From Anaerolineales bacterium (GTDB taxonomy: Bacteria; Chloroflexota; Anaerolineae; 4572-78; J111): 64,000 nucleotides of DNA. The stretch is from NCBI GenBank assembly GCA_015075185.1, contig JABTUW010000001.1, positions 806,001 to 870,000 of the forward strand. The letters are read 5' to 3'. Below the pieces are notes generated by a model, which was not told the origin of the DNA, ran no database searches, and worked only from the letters and a program-made list of their open reading frames with translations. The position numbers and the translations under genes were made by a program. Below, one piece after another: positions 7,132-16,372 of this stretch; position 1 is the first letter of the stretch; the number at the start of each line of letters is the position of its first letter.

Positions 7132-8838
7132 ATGATGCAAAATGATCTGGTGATTGGCGTTGATTTTGGGACTGACTCGGTCAGAGCGATAGTGGTGGAC
7201 CCCCGGAACAATGAGGTCCTGGGGGAAGATGAGTCTTACTATCCCCGCTGGCGGGACGGACGCTATTGTGAACCAAAGCATAATCAGTTCCGGCAGCACC
7301 CGCGTGATTATACGGAAGGGCTTGAGGCTTGTGTCAGGGGGGCTGTAAAAAATGCGGGGGGAAGTGCAGGGAAATACGTCAAAGGCATTGCGGTTGATGC
7401 CACCGGGTCAACCCCATGCCCGGTGAATCAAGACGGTGTGCCCTTGGCCTTATTAGCGGGGTTTGAAGACAACCCCAACGCGATGTTCCATCTCTGGAAA
7501 GACCATACGGCTATTCAGGAGGCCGAAGAGATCAATCATGCCGCCGCGGCCTGGGGCGGGGAAGATTATACCAGATTTCAGGGGAAATATTCTTCCGAAT
7601 GGTTTTGGGCCAAAATCCTGCATACGATCCGCACGGATGGGCAGGTCAAACAGGCGGCCTGGTCATGGGTGGAGCATTGTGACTGGATTCCGGCGTTATT
7701 AACCGGGCAGACAGCCCCACTCACCATGTACCGTTCCGCCTGCGCTGCCGGTCATAAAGCTTTATGGCACAGCGAGTTCGGCGGCCTACCGGCCAGGGAA
7801 TTTCTGGCCCAACTCGACCCGTACCTGGCCACCGTCAGAGACCATTACGGCGGGCCGCCCCAAACAGCGGATACCAGGGTTGGCACGATGACCGCCGAGT
7901 GGGCCGCCAGGTTGGGGCTATCCCCGCATGTCATCGTTGGCGGAAGTTCTTTTGATGCTCACGCGGGTGCTGTCGGCGCAGGTATTGCCCCCCATATCCT
8001 GGTGAAGGTCGTGGGGACCTCAACGGTTGACATGCTGATTGAGCATTATGAGAAGCTGAAAGGGAAGGACCTGAAAGAAATCTGCGGCCAGGCCGAAAAC
8101 TCGATCATGCCCGGCTATGTGGGGATAGAAGCCGGACAAGCCGCGTTTGGAGATGTCTACGCCTGGTTGAAAGAGATCTTGCTGTGGCCGCTGAAGCAGC
8201 TATTGCCGTCATCCGGCCTGTTAACCGAAGCACAGAAAAACGCCCTCAGCGAAGAATTCTCCGCAAAAATCATCCCGGAAATCACCGCACGCTGTCAAGC
8301 TATGCCTGACGATGAAGCTGACCTGATTGCCCTGGACTGGTTTAATGGGCGTCGTTACCCGCTGGTGAATGAGCATGTGACCGGCGCTGTGGCTGGCCTA
8401 CAGTTAGGTACAACCGTGCCCCACCTCTATAAAGCCCTGGTGCTGGCAACCGCCTTTGGCTCTCGTCGAATTTTGGAAAGTTTTCTGGCTGAAGGCTTAA
8501 GCGTTGAGCGGATTATCACCGTGGGCGGGATTGCCCAGAAATCACCCTTTGTCATGCAGACCCTGGCCAATGTCTTAAACAGGTCAATTTCAGTCTCCGC
8601 GTCAACCCAGGCCTGCGCCAAAGGAGCGGCGATGTACGCGGCTGTCGCGGCGGGGGTCTACAACACCCTTCAAGACGCCCAGGCGGCTATGAGTGAAGGC
8701 TTTTTGTCGGTCTATATTCCAGAAAAAGAACGGGTCGAAAGGTATAATGAGCTGTATCAAAAGTATCTGCGGTTAGGCGAGTTTGTGGAGCATGAGACTC
8801 TATCGGGAAAGGAAAAACCGGGTGACAGGTGCTTTTAA
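7132..8838 (+). CDS. araB: ribulokinase (FGGY carbohydrate kinase)
   Basis: The 568-residue length matches ribulokinase. The ATP-binding FGGY start IGVDFGTDSVRAIVVD, the ribulokinase-typical DATGSTPCPVNQDG and FEDNPNAMFHLWKDHTA, the VVGTSTVDML loop and the C-terminal VGGIAQKSPFVMQTLANV all fit. It phosphorylates L-ribulose (and often related ribuloses) to the 5-phosphate in pentose catabolism. GGAGAG lies 4 bp before the ATG. No araA, araD or sugar transporter is nearby, so pathway context is missing. The last residues (GDRCF) and stop codon are encoded by the left arm of a palindromic repeat at 8821, so the original C-terminus may have been altered. Confidence 0.93.
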   Translation: MMQNDLVIGVDFGTDSVRAIVVDPRNNEVLGEDESYYPRWRDGRYCEPKHNQFRQHPRDYTEGLEACVRGAVKNAGGSAGKYVKGIAVDATGSTPCPVNQDGVPLALLAGFEDNPNAMFHLWKDHTAIQEAEEINHAAAAWGGEDYTRFQGKYSSEWFWAKILHTIRTDGQVKQAAWSWVEHCDWIPALLTGQTAPLTMYRSACAAGHKALWHSEFGGLPAREFLAQLDPYLATVRDHYGGPPQTADTRVGTMTAEWAARLGLSPHVIVGGSSFDAHAGAVGAGIAPHILVKVVGTSTVDMLIEHYEKLKGKDLKEICGQAENSIMPGYVGIEAGQAAFGDVYAWLKEILLWPLKQLLPSSGLLTEAQKNALSEEFSAKIIPEITARCQAMPDDEADLIALDWFNGRRYPLVNEHVTGAVAGLQLGTTVPHLYKALVLATAFGSRRILESFLAEGLSVERIITVGGIAQKSPFVMQTLANVLNRSISVSASTQACAKGAAMYAAVAAGVYNTLQDAQAAMSEGFLSVYIPEKERVERYNELYQKYLRLGEFVEHETLSGKEKPGDRCF

Positions 8839-8903
8839 ATACTCATTGAGACAGGCTTTGTTCAAATAAGCCCAATGAGTAGTCCGGATAAGTGCCTGTC
8901 ACC
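8821..8903. repeat. compound 83-nt palindrome at the araB 3' end
   Basis: Nested inverted repeats: outer GGTGACAGG (8821-8829) with CCTGTCACC (8895-8903), middle ACTCATTG (8841-8848) with CAATGAGT (8873-8880), inner GGCTT (8854-8858) with AAGCC (8868-8872). The left arm overlaps the ribulokinase stop codon. The outer arms resemble the palindrome at 18059-18089. Confidence 0.8.
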
Positions 8904-8947
8904 TTAATCCCGATAATGTTTAGTCTAATCCGTCCCATCCCCTAGAT

Positions 8948-8976
8948 TTGACAAAATAGTACAAATGTTCTATTAT
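8948..8976 (+). promoter_or_regulatory. sigma70-like promoter of the VOC gene
   Basis: A consensus TTGACA (8948-8953), a 17-nt spacer and TATTAT (8971-8976). The start site would be near 8983, which is the first base of a hairpin (8983-9015), leaving a leader of about 70 nt. Confidence 0.65.
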
Positions 8977-8982
8977 ACTGCC

Positions 8983-9015
8983 ATCCTGCCCCTGCTTTTC
9001 CCCGGCAGGATTTTT
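8983..9015 (+). terminator. terminator-like hairpin in the VOC gene leader
   Basis: ATCCTGCC (8983-8990) pairs with GGCAGGAT (9004-9011), followed by a run of five T. It starts where transcription from the 8948 promoter should start, so it may be a 5' stabilising hairpin or an attenuator rather than a gene-end terminator. Confidence 0.55.
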
Positions 9016-9055
9016 CTCCAAGTCAACGTTCTTTTATAAAACAGGAGGCAATCCA

Positions 9056-9832
9056 ATGACTGAGATGACGGCTTATACCCCCGGCATGTTTTGCTGGGCT
9101 GACCTGAGCACGACGGACGCGGCGGCGGCCAAGCAGTTTTACACCCAACTCTTAGGCTGGACGGCGGTTGATATGCCCGTTGGGCCGGATATGACCTACA
9201 CTATGCTTCAGATCGAAGGGAAGGACGTGGCCGCCTTGTATCAGCAAGGCCCCGATGAACAGGGCATGCCGCCCCACTGGAATTCTTATGTTTCGGCCAG
9301 CAGCGCCGAGGACATCACGGCCCGGGCTAAAGCACTGGGGGGCACGGTCCTGGTCGAGGCGATGGATGTGATGGACCTGGGGCGCATGGCTTTCGTGCAA
9401 GACCCAACGGGCGCGGTGGTAGGCGTGTGGCAGCCCAAAGGTTACATTGGGGCAAAATTGATCGGCCAGACGGGCGCGCTCTGCTGGAACGAGGTCGCCA
9501 CCCGCGATACCCAAAAAGCCGGCGAGTTTTACACCCAACTGTTTGGCTGGACAAGCAAGACGGAAAACATGGGTGGAACTCTCTACACTGTCTTCTTCAA
9601 GGAAGACCAAATGAGCGCGGGTATGATCCAAATCACCCCTGAATGGGGCGATGTCCCGCCGCACTGGATGGTCTACTTTGCTGTAGATGACTGCGATACC
9701 AACGTCCAGAAGGCCAAATCGCTGGGCGGGCAGGTTCTGGTGCCGCCACGGGATGTGCCGGGAACCGGCCGCTTTGCCACGCTGCAAGATCCCCAGGGAG
9801 CGGTATTCTCCATTATTACGATGAGCAGCTAA
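9056..9832 (+). CDS. VOC family protein (two glyoxalase-like domains)
   Basis: The 258-residue protein has two tandem vicinal-oxygen-chelate modules. Module 1 (about 8-127) starts GMFCWADLSTTDAAAAKQFY and module 2 (about 137-256) starts GALCWNEVATRDTQKAGEFY. Each has the LLGW/LFGWT turn, a GMPPHW or VPPHWMVYFAVDD strand and an FVQDPTGAV or TLQDPQGAVFSI end. This layout is common among 27-kDa proteins annotated as hydroxylase- or glyoxalase-like; the true reaction is unknown. AGGAGG precedes the ATG by 7 nt. A strong promoter and a leader hairpin lie upstream, so it is probably monocistronic. Confidence 0.9.
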   Translation: MTEMTAYTPGMFCWADLSTTDAAAAKQFYTQLLGWTAVDMPVGPDMTYTMLQIEGKDVAALYQQGPDEQGMPPHWNSYVSASSAEDITARAKALGGTVLVEAMDVMDLGRMAFVQDPTGAVVGVWQPKGYIGAKLIGQTGALCWNEVATRDTQKAGEFYTQLFGWTSKTENMGGTLYTVFFKEDQMSAGMIQITPEWGDVPPHWMVYFAVDDCDTNVQKAKSLGGQVLVPPRDVPGTGRFATLQDPQGAVFSIITMSS

Positions 9833-10004
9833 CTTCAATTTGGAGTATTATTAATCGCATCCTTCGATACGCCTTTCACTACGTTCAAGGCTACTCAGGG
9901 TGCGATCATTTGCCGAAAATCATCCTGACGCGAAGCGGGTGTTAGCCCGTTTCAAAGGGTGATTTTCGTCCCCAAATCCAAACACACCCCAGCCCCAGCC
10001 GCGC

Positions 10005-10034
10005 TTGGACTCCCGTCTCTCTTTCGGTTATAAT
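10005..10034 (+). promoter_or_regulatory. promoter of the glnE-like gene; possible leaderless start
   Basis: TTGGAC (10005-10010), 18-nt spacer, TATAAT (10029-10034). The expected +1 near 10041 is only about four bases before the ATGATG at 10045, and no ribosome-binding site is present. Confidence 0.55.
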
Positions 10035-10044
10035 ACCAGCCGCA

Positions 10045-13000
10045 ATGATGAGAAGTTCTGTCCCCCAGGCTGGCCGGCAGGTTCTGACTCAGGTGAGTCA
10101 GGCAGATGTAGCCCCCTGGTCAACCTCGATCAGCTTTGCCGATCCCCTGGCCGCGCAGCGCACCCTCCAGCGGCTGGCCCGGCAGCCAGACTTTGGGGCC
10201 TGTTGGCCCTACCTGCCTGCCCTGGACAATGCCGCCAGCCCCGACCGCGCCCTGGTCAATTTTGAGCGATTTATCGGCAACAGCGCCGACCCAGCGGCTC
10301 TGCTGCGGCAGTTAGCCCGGTATCCGCGCACCCTGGAAATTCTGACAACTCTTTTTGCCGGCAGCCAATTCCTGACCGAAATATTGCTGCGCCATCCCGA
10401 ATATTTTGACCAGCTTAAACATTACAAACACCTGACCCGGCCCAAAAGCGCCGTCCAACTGCTGGCAGAAGCTCAAGCCGTGATTGAGGAGGCGAAGAGA
10501 GGAGGAAGCGAGGAAGCGAAGAAAGATTCGCCGCCTCGCCTCTTCGCATCCTCGTCTCTTCTCGACGCGCTGCGCCGCTTTCAGCGCCGGGAATTGCTGC
10601 GCATCGGCGCGAGCGATCTGCTGGGCCTGGCCGACCTGCCAACGGTGACCGAGCAGCTCAGCTACCTGGCCGACAGCCTGGTGCAAGCCTGCCTGGCTAT
10701 TGCCGGCCGGCAACCCGGGTTGGCCCCGGATAATTTTGTGGTCATCGCGATGGGCAAGCTCGGCGGGGAGGAACTCAACTACAGCTCCGACATTGACCTG
10801 CTCTTCCTGGTCACTGCCGATGCCCCGGCCTACCGTTCCCTGGGCCAGGGGTTGATTGACCTGCTGGTGCGGGTCACCGGCGAGGGCTTTCTGTACCGGG
10901 TAGATATGCGCCTGCGGCCCTGGGGCCGGGACGGCTCGCTGGTTTCTTCGGTAGATGGGCACCTGGCCTACCTGGCCAGCCACGCCGGTCTGTGGGAAAA
11001 ACAGGCACTGCTCAAAGCGCGGGTTATTGCCGGCAGCCAGGCGGTGGGCCGGGAGTTTCTGCGCCGGGCACAGCCGCTTATCTTTGAGTCAAACGGGGCG
11101 GTAGCCCGGACGGAAGTGCATGCTCTGAAACAGCGGATTGAAGCCAGGCTGCGCCAGCGCGGCCAGGAGTGGGGCGAGGTCAAGCTGGGCCAGGGGTCTA
11201 TCCGGGATATTGAATTTGTGGTTCAATATTTACAGCTCGAACACGGCGGCCGGCAGCTTGAATTGCGCAGTCCCAATACGCTCGACGCCTTAGCCCGGCT
11301 GGCAGCCAATCGCCTGCTCTCCGCCGACGAATATCGCGCCCTGGGGGATGGTTACGTCTTCCTGCGCACGGTTGAACATCATCTGCAACTGATGCATTAC
11401 CAGCAAACTCATCTCCTGCCCGGCGACGCCGAGGCGCTCGGACACCTGGCCCGCCGCCTGGGCTTTCAAGGGTCGGAGGCCGGGAGCAAGTTTATGGCTC
11501 GCTACCAGCAGCACAGCGCCGTTATTCGAGCCATTTACCAGCAGCATTTTGAAGAGGAGCGAAGGTCAACGATGACTGATCCCAATTCACCCCAAACCAT
11601 ACCCGACGTGGTGCCGCACCTGGTACGCATGCACCCCTCCTACGCCGCCACCTTTAGCGATGAGGATATTCAGCGCCACACCCGCCTGGTTGAACAGTTG
11701 GATGAGCACAACCAGGTCAGGGTCGAGGCCATGCCGCTCGACGCGCAGCACTGGCGGGTAACGATTGTCGGCTATGATTATCTGGGCGAATTGAGCCTGA
11801 TTTGCGGCCTGCTGTTTGTCCACGGCATTGACATTGTAGATGGGCGTGTTTTTACCTATGATCCACCCAGCGGCCCGGCTCCCGCTCTGGCTCCCCGGAA
11901 ACGACGGCGTTCTTCAGCCCAGTCGCGTTATGTTTCACCGCCCCTTAACCAGGGTAACACCCTTAAAAAAATTGTGGACGAATTTACCGTGCGGGCCGTC
12001 CCGTCTTCAGCCGAGTTCTGGTCGAGCTATGCCCAAGAATTGGAAATGTTGGTGCAGCAACTGGCCGCCGGCAAACAACGCGAAACGCAGGGCGAGCTGG
12101 CCCGGCGCGTGGGTGATGCGCTGCGTGAAAGCACGGCGGCTCCACAAAGGCTTTACCCCATTGATATCGAGATTGATAACGAGAGTTCGGCCCACCATAC
12201 GGTCCTGCGGATAGATGCCCCGGACACGGTCGGCTTTTTGTACGGGCTGACCAATGCCCTGGCGCTCAATCGGATCAACATCAGCCGCATGATGGTTGAT
12301 ACCATCGGCCAGCGGGTCCGGGATACGCTCTACGTCAGCGACGCTCACGGCAAAAAAATCACCTCGCCCCAGAAACAGCGCGAACTGCGGGTCGCTACGG
12401 TGCTGACCAAACACTTTACCCATTTACTGCCCCGCTCGCCCAACCCGGAGCTGGCCCTGCTCCACTTTCGAGAATTTTTGGGCCAGCTCTTTATGCGGCC
12501 CGATTGGCCCGACGAATTGGCGTCGCTGGAACGCCCGGAAGTGCTGGATACCCTGGCCCGGCTGCTGGGGGTGAGTGATTTCCTGTGGAACGATTTTCTG
12601 CGGATGCAGCACGCCAACCTTTTCCCGGTGGTCCGCGATGTCGGCGCGTTAGCTACGGCTAAATCCAAAGAGCAGTTGCAGGTAGAGCTGGACGCCGCGC
12701 TGGAGACAGCCGCCGACGGGGAAGCTCGCCGCACCGTGCTGAATGCCTTCAAAGACCGGGAGATGTTCCGCATTGACATGCGCCAGATCCAGGGGCACAT
12801 TGCCAAGTTTGGGCAGTTCTCGCAAGAGCTGACCGATCTGGCCGAGGTAGTGGTCGAGGCGGCCTGCCGCATCTGCGAGGCTGAGCTGCGGGCGCAGTTT
12901 GGAGCGCCTTACCTGGAAAATGGGCAGCCCTCGGTTTTGAGCCTTTGCGCCCTGGGCAAAGCCGGGGGGCGGGAGTTGGGCTTCGCTTCGGACATCGAGC

Positions 13001-13782
13001 TGATGTTTATTTACAGCGGCAACGGCCAGACGGGCGGCCCGCGGGTCATCACCAGCGCCGAGTTTTACGATAAGCTGGTCCAGGAGGTCAACCAGGCTAT
13101 TCGAGCCAGGCAGGAGGGGGTTTTTGAGGTTGACCTGCGCCTGCGACCCTACGGCAAGGCCGGCAGCATGGCTGTATCGCTGGACGCCTTCCGGCGCTAC
13201 TTTGGACCTGACGGCGATGCCTGGCCGTATGAACGGCAGGCCCTGGTTAAACTGCGGCCCATCGGCGGCAGCGCCGACCTGGGTGGGCAGATTGTGCGCT
13301 TGCGGGATGAACTGATCTACAACGGCGCGCCCTTTGATGTAGCGGCGATGCGGGCTATGCGCGAGCGGCAGGTCAGACATCTGGTCACCGCCGGGACAAT
13401 CAATGCCAAGTTTAGCCCCGGCGCGCTGGTAGACGTGGAGTACTTGGTCCAGGGCCTGCAAATTACGCATGGCCCTGCCAATCCCGGCCTGCGCCTGGTC
13501 AATACCCGTGAAGCCATGCGCGCCCTGGCCGCCGCCGGCATCATCCCGCCCGACGATTACCACCACTTACGCGAAGCTCACATTTTTTTGCGCCGCTTGA
13601 TTAACGCGCTGCGCATGGTGCGCGGCAATGCCAAAGACCTGACCGTGCCCCCGGCCGACAGCGAGGAATTCGCTTTTCTGGCCCGCCGCCTGGATTACGG
13701 CCGCCAAACGGCCCAACTGCGCGACGACCTGAGCCGTCATCTGGCCTGCGTGCAAGAACTCAGCAGCCGGCTGCTGGGGTAA
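10045..13782 (+). CDS. glnE: GlnE-like glutamine synthetase adenylyltransferase with inserted ACT-type region
   Basis: The 1245-residue protein has two nucleotidyltransferase modules like bifunctional GlnE, which adenylylates and deadenylylates glutamine synthetase. The first has MGKLGGEELNYSSDIDLLF (about 236-254) and the second LGKAGGRELGFASDIELMF (about 972-990, with D-I-E where the first has D-I-D). E. coli GlnE is about 950 residues. The extra ~300 residues (about 510-810) include an ACT-like stretch, HTVLRIDAPDTVGFLYGLTN...NISRMMVDT (about 716-756), of the kind seen in GlnD and amino-acid sensors. An in-frame ATG at 11572 with AAGG six bases upstream marks the domain junction, hinting at a fusion of two genes. 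Residues about 148-174 come from an inserted octamer repeat. No glnA, glnB or glnD is in the window. Confidence 0.85.
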   Translation: MMRSSVPQAGRQVLTQVSQADVAPWSTSISFADPLAAQRTLQRLARQPDFGACWPYLPALDNAASPDRALVNFERFIGNSADPAALLRQLARYPRTLEILTTLFAGSQFLTEILLRHPEYFDQLKHYKHLTRPKSAVQLLAEAQAVIEEAKRGGSEEAKKDSPPRLFASSSLLDALRRFQRRELLRIGASDLLGLADLPTVTEQLSYLADSLVQACLAIAGRQPGLAPDNFVVIAMGKLGGEELNYSSDIDLLFLVTADAPAYRSLGQGLIDLLVRVTGEGFLYRVDMRLRPWGRDGSLVSSVDGHLAYLASHAGLWEKQALLKARVIAGSQAVGREFLRRAQPLIFESNGAVARTEVHALKQRIEARLRQRGQEWGEVKLGQGSIRDIEFVVQYLQLEHGGRQLELRSPNTLDALARLAANRLLSADEYRALGDGYVFLRTVEHHLQLMHYQQTHLLPGDAEALGHLARRLGFQGSEAGSKFMARYQQHSAVIRAIYQQHFEEERRSTMTDPNSPQTIPDVVPHLVRMHPSYAATFSDEDIQRHTRLVEQLDEHNQVRVEAMPLDAQHWRVTIVGYDYLGELSLICGLLFVHGIDIVDGRVFTYDPPSGPAPALAPRKRRRSSAQSRYVSPPLNQGNTLKKIVDEFTVRAVPSSAEFWSSYAQELEMLVQQLAAGKQRETQGELARRVGDALRESTAAPQRLYPIDIEIDNESSAHHTVLRIDAPDTVGFLYGLTNALALNRINISRMMVDTIGQRVRDTLYVSDAHGKKITSPQKQRELRVATVLTKHFTHLLPRSPNPELALLHFREFLGQLFMRPDWPDELASLERPEVLDTLARLLGVSDFLWNDFLRMQHANLFPVVRDVGALATAKSKEQLQVELDAALETAADGEARRTVLNAFKDREMFRIDMRQIQGHIAKFGQFSQELTDLAEVVVEAACRICEAELRAQFGAPYLENGQPSVLSLCALGKAGGRELGFASDIELMFIYSGNGQTGGPRVITSAEFYDKLVQEVNQAIRARQEGVFEVDLRLRPYGKAGSMAVSLDAFRRYFGPDGDAWPYERQALVKLRPIGGSADLGGQIVRLRDELIYNGAPFDVAAMRAMRERQVRHLVTAGTINAKFSPGALVDVEYLVQGLQITHGPANPGLRLVNTREAMRALAAAGIIPPDDYHHLREAHIFLRRLINALRMVRGNAKDLTVPPADSEEFAFLARRLDYGRQTAQLRDDLSRHLACVQELSSRLLG
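10487..10562. repeat. inverted octamer array inside glnE
   Basis: Units of 8 nt run AGGAGGCG, AAGAGAGG, AGGAAGCG, AGGAAGCG, AAGAAAGA. They are followed by complementary-type units CCGCCTCG, CCTCTTCG, CATCCTCG, TCTCTTCT. The array is translated in frame as a lysine/serine-rich loop (about residues 148-174), between two conserved GlnE helices. Similar octamers occur at 47196-47228. Confidence 0.8.
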
Positions 13783-13818
13783 TAATTTTTAGGGCGTCTA
13801 TGCTCGTGGGGGCTTGGT

Positions 13819-13880
13819 GAACTCGTAGGAACTCTCCAGGTCTCTTCTAGTTCCCCCAGTTCCTACGAGTTCCTTTTTTT
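13819..13880 (+). terminator. terminator-like palindrome after glnE
   Basis: GAACTCGTAGGAACT (13819-13833) pairs exactly with AGTTCCTACGAGTTC (13858-13872) and is followed by seven T. The 24-nt loop is long for a terminator, so this may be a dispersed repeat acting as one. Confidence 0.6.
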
Positions 13881-13960
13881 CACAGTTGATTACTTTATGC
13901 TATTATTGGTCTTCGTGGGAACAGTGCTTTCAATTTTTTGGATGGAGAAGGAAGTAGCTG

Positions 13961-15000
13961 GTGAACAAACGCGAGCGAGTGTATGCAGCTTTGGAAGGTC
14001 AACCCGTTGACCGGGTGCCCTTAAGTTTGTGGCGGCACTTTCACAAGCAGGATCAAACGCCGGCCGGCCTGGCTTCGGCGACCCTGGCTTTTACAAAAGG
14101 TATGACTTTGATTTAATCAAACTCACGCCCAGCGGTTTTTATGCGGTAGAGGACTGGGGGGCGCAGGTCAACCCCTCCAAGGACGATGACCAGCCCCCTA
14201 CTCTGAAAAAGCCGGTCATCAAAAAGCCTGAGGATTGGCGCAACCTGACCACCCTGAGTTCAACGGCTGGCAGCTATGGCCAGGCGCTGGAAGCCATCAA
14301 GCTGGTAACGAGCCAACTGGATAAGGAAGATGCGCCGGTGCTAATGACGATTTTTAGCCCGCTGACTCTTGCTTACAAGCTGGCCGGAGATACGCTGCTG
14401 GACCATCTGCAAAACTATCCCACCGACGTGCATATTGGCCTGGCCACCATTGCCGAAACAACCTCTCGGTTTGCCGATGTGGCCCTGGAGGCCGGAGCGG
14501 ACGGCATCTTTTTTGCCAGCCAGCTTTCCCGGGCCGATATGCTGAGCGAGGAGATGTGCCAAACCTTTGTGGTGCGCTACGATTTGATTGCTCTGGAGAG
14601 GGTTAAATTACAGCCGGTGCCGTTGGTGCTGCATCTCCACGGGGACGATGCCCACTTTGCCACGGTCAATCAATATCCAGCCCATGCCGTTAGCTGGCAT
14701 AATCACGAAACCGGCCCTTCCATCCCGGAGGCGCTGGCCCTGACCAACAAAACTCTGCTCACCGGCCTCGACTTGGCGACCCTGGAACAGAGTACCCCCG
14801 CCGAAATCACTGCTCAGGCCAGGGAGGCGATTGAGCAGACAGGTGGGAGCCGTTTGATTTTGGCCCCGGCTTGTGTGATTCCCCCCAAGACGCCAGAGGA
14901 AAATCTGCAAGCTATTGTCGAGCTTGATCGGACGGTTATCCCCTCTCTTTCCCAAACTGACGCGAAGCGTGGGAACGAGGACGAACGTCCAGCATTTTAA
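13961..15000 (+). pseudogene. uroporphyrinogen decarboxylase (URO-D) family gene with a frameshift
   Basis: Frame 1 starts at GTG 13961 behind GGAGAAGGAAG and reads VNKRERVYAALEGQPVDRVP, LSLWRHFHKQDQTPAGLAS, ATLAFTKG before a stop at 14114-14116. The rest of the protein (YKRYDFDLIKLTPSGFYAVE...) continues in the next frame to 15000. Adding one T to the TTTT run at 14089-14092 would join them as LAFYKRYDFDLIKL, the normal family sequence. The family includes HemE and many methyltransferase-like paralogues; RERVYAALEGQPVDRVP fits the paralogue group. The C-terminal residues (TDAKRGNEDERPAF) look repeat-derived. It overlaps the convergent GT4 gene by 4 bp. It could be a true pseudogene or a homopolymer sequencing error. 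Confidence 0.85.
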
Positions 15001-16250
15001 TGTTCAAAACGATACAGCGTGTCCTCAAAAACCTCTAACAATTCCTCGGCGATATTGACCCAACTGTAGTGCTGCACCCACATGCGGGCTTGTTCCCCCA
15101 ATTGATCACGTAAGACACGATGCTTCAACAGCAGAATAATCTTATCGGCCATCGCCTGGGGGTCACGGTTGGGTACGCGATAGCCATTATAGCCGTCCTC
15201 GATATTAAACGACAGGCCGCCCACATCTGAGGCAATCACCGGCGTGCCGCAGGCCATCGCTTCCAGGGCAACCATGCCAAAGGACTCATAATGTGAGGGC
15301 ATGACCACTATTTCGGCGGCGGCGTAATAGTAGACCAGCGTGTCCTGATCCTTGGCTCCCAAGAACGTGACCAAGTCGCCAATGCCTAATTCAGCGCGGA
15401 GCATCTCCAGCCGCTCAAATTCGGCCTGCTCTACTTCCGAATCGGGATTTGGGTCACCGCCGATGATGGAGACGCAGATTTTTCGGGCCAGGGCCGGCTC
15501 CCGCTTTTTGACCAGAGCCAGGGCCCGAATCAAGGTATCAATCCCTTTGAGCGGCTGAATCCGGCCCACAAACAGCAGCAGCTTGTGTTCGGGCGGCACG
15601 CCCAGATACTCGCGGGCCTGGCGTTGATCCATCGGCTTGAAGCGGGCCAGGTCTACTCCCGGCGGCACAATGGAGATTTTGTCCGCCTCAGCGCCATAGA
15701 GCCAGGTCATTTGGTTTTTTTCCAGGGGAGTTGCGGCAATCAGCCGGTCGGCGAAGCGCATAATTTCACCTTCGCAGTTGACCCGCTGGTCGGGGTCACG
15801 CTCTGCCGGAGTCTGGGCGACTCGATTCTTCATCTCGGCCAGGGTGTGAAACATTTGGGTCATCGGAATATGCCAGGCGCGGCGCAGCGTGTTGGCAGCC
15901 AAGCCGGAGAGCCAATAGTGAGCGTAGATGATGTCGTAGCTGATATGGTCGGTTTTAGCCTGCGCTTGTACCCCGGTCTCGAATTCAGCCAGGTGGTTGA
16001 AGATGAGGTTTTTGTTGTAGGGTAGCTCCGGCCCGGCCTTGACCTGGATAACCCGGCCCCGCTCGCCCAACGGCTGAATCCGGGGCGTCGCCGGGTTCTG
16101 GGAGCGAGTGTATACGTCCACGTCAACACCCCGGCGACTCAGCTCCTGGGTCAAATCGCGCACGTAGACATTCATTCCCCCGGTTTCCTTGCCGCCAAGA
16201 GTCGCCAGGGGTGAAGTGTGCACGCTGAGCATGGCGATACGGTTGATCAT
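14997..16250 (-). CDS. GT4-family glycosyltransferase (MshA / sucrose-synthase-like)
   Basis: The 417-residue protein has the GT-B fold signatures: SVHTSPLATLGGKETGGMNVYVRDL at the N-terminus (acceptor domain), VPPGVDLARFKP, LFVGRIQPLKGIDTLIRAL, and the nucleotide-sugar-binding PSHYESFGMVALEAMACGTPVIAS with the E-x7-E motif. The N-terminal GGKETGGMNVYV pattern is typical of the MshA and sucrose-phosphate-synthase-like branch. Acceptor and donor are unknown. It is convergent with the URO-D gene and shares a TTAA stop region. The 16251-16372 gap holds nothing recognisable. Confidence 0.92.
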   Translation of the reverse strand: MINRIAMLSVHTSPLATLGGKETGGMNVYVRDLTQELSRRGVDVDVYTRSQNPATPRIQPLGERGRVIQVKAGPELPYNKNLIFNHLAEFETGVQAQAKTDHISYDIIYAHYWLSGLAANTLRRAWHIPMTQMFHTLAEMKNRVAQTPAERDPDQRVNCEGEIMRFADRLIAATPLEKNQMTWLYGAEADKISIVPPGVDLARFKPMDQRQAREYLGVPPEHKLLLFVGRIQPLKGIDTLIRALALVKKREPALARKICVSIIGGDPNPDSEVEQAEFERLEMLRAELGIGDLVTFLGAKDQDTLVYYYAAAEIVVMPSHYESFGMVALEAMACGTPVIASDVGGLSFNIEDGYNGYRVPNRDPQAMADKIILLLKHRVLRDQLGEQARMWVQHYSWVNIAEELLEVFEDTLYRFEH

Positions 16251-16372
16251 GAGGGTTAACCAGAACTTACTTTACTCACAAATATAACCTGCTACTCACC
16301 TGACTTATTCGCCAGTTCTTTGATCAAATCTTCAATCTAGCAGTTGCCAAACAAATAATTTGCGGAGCGAGA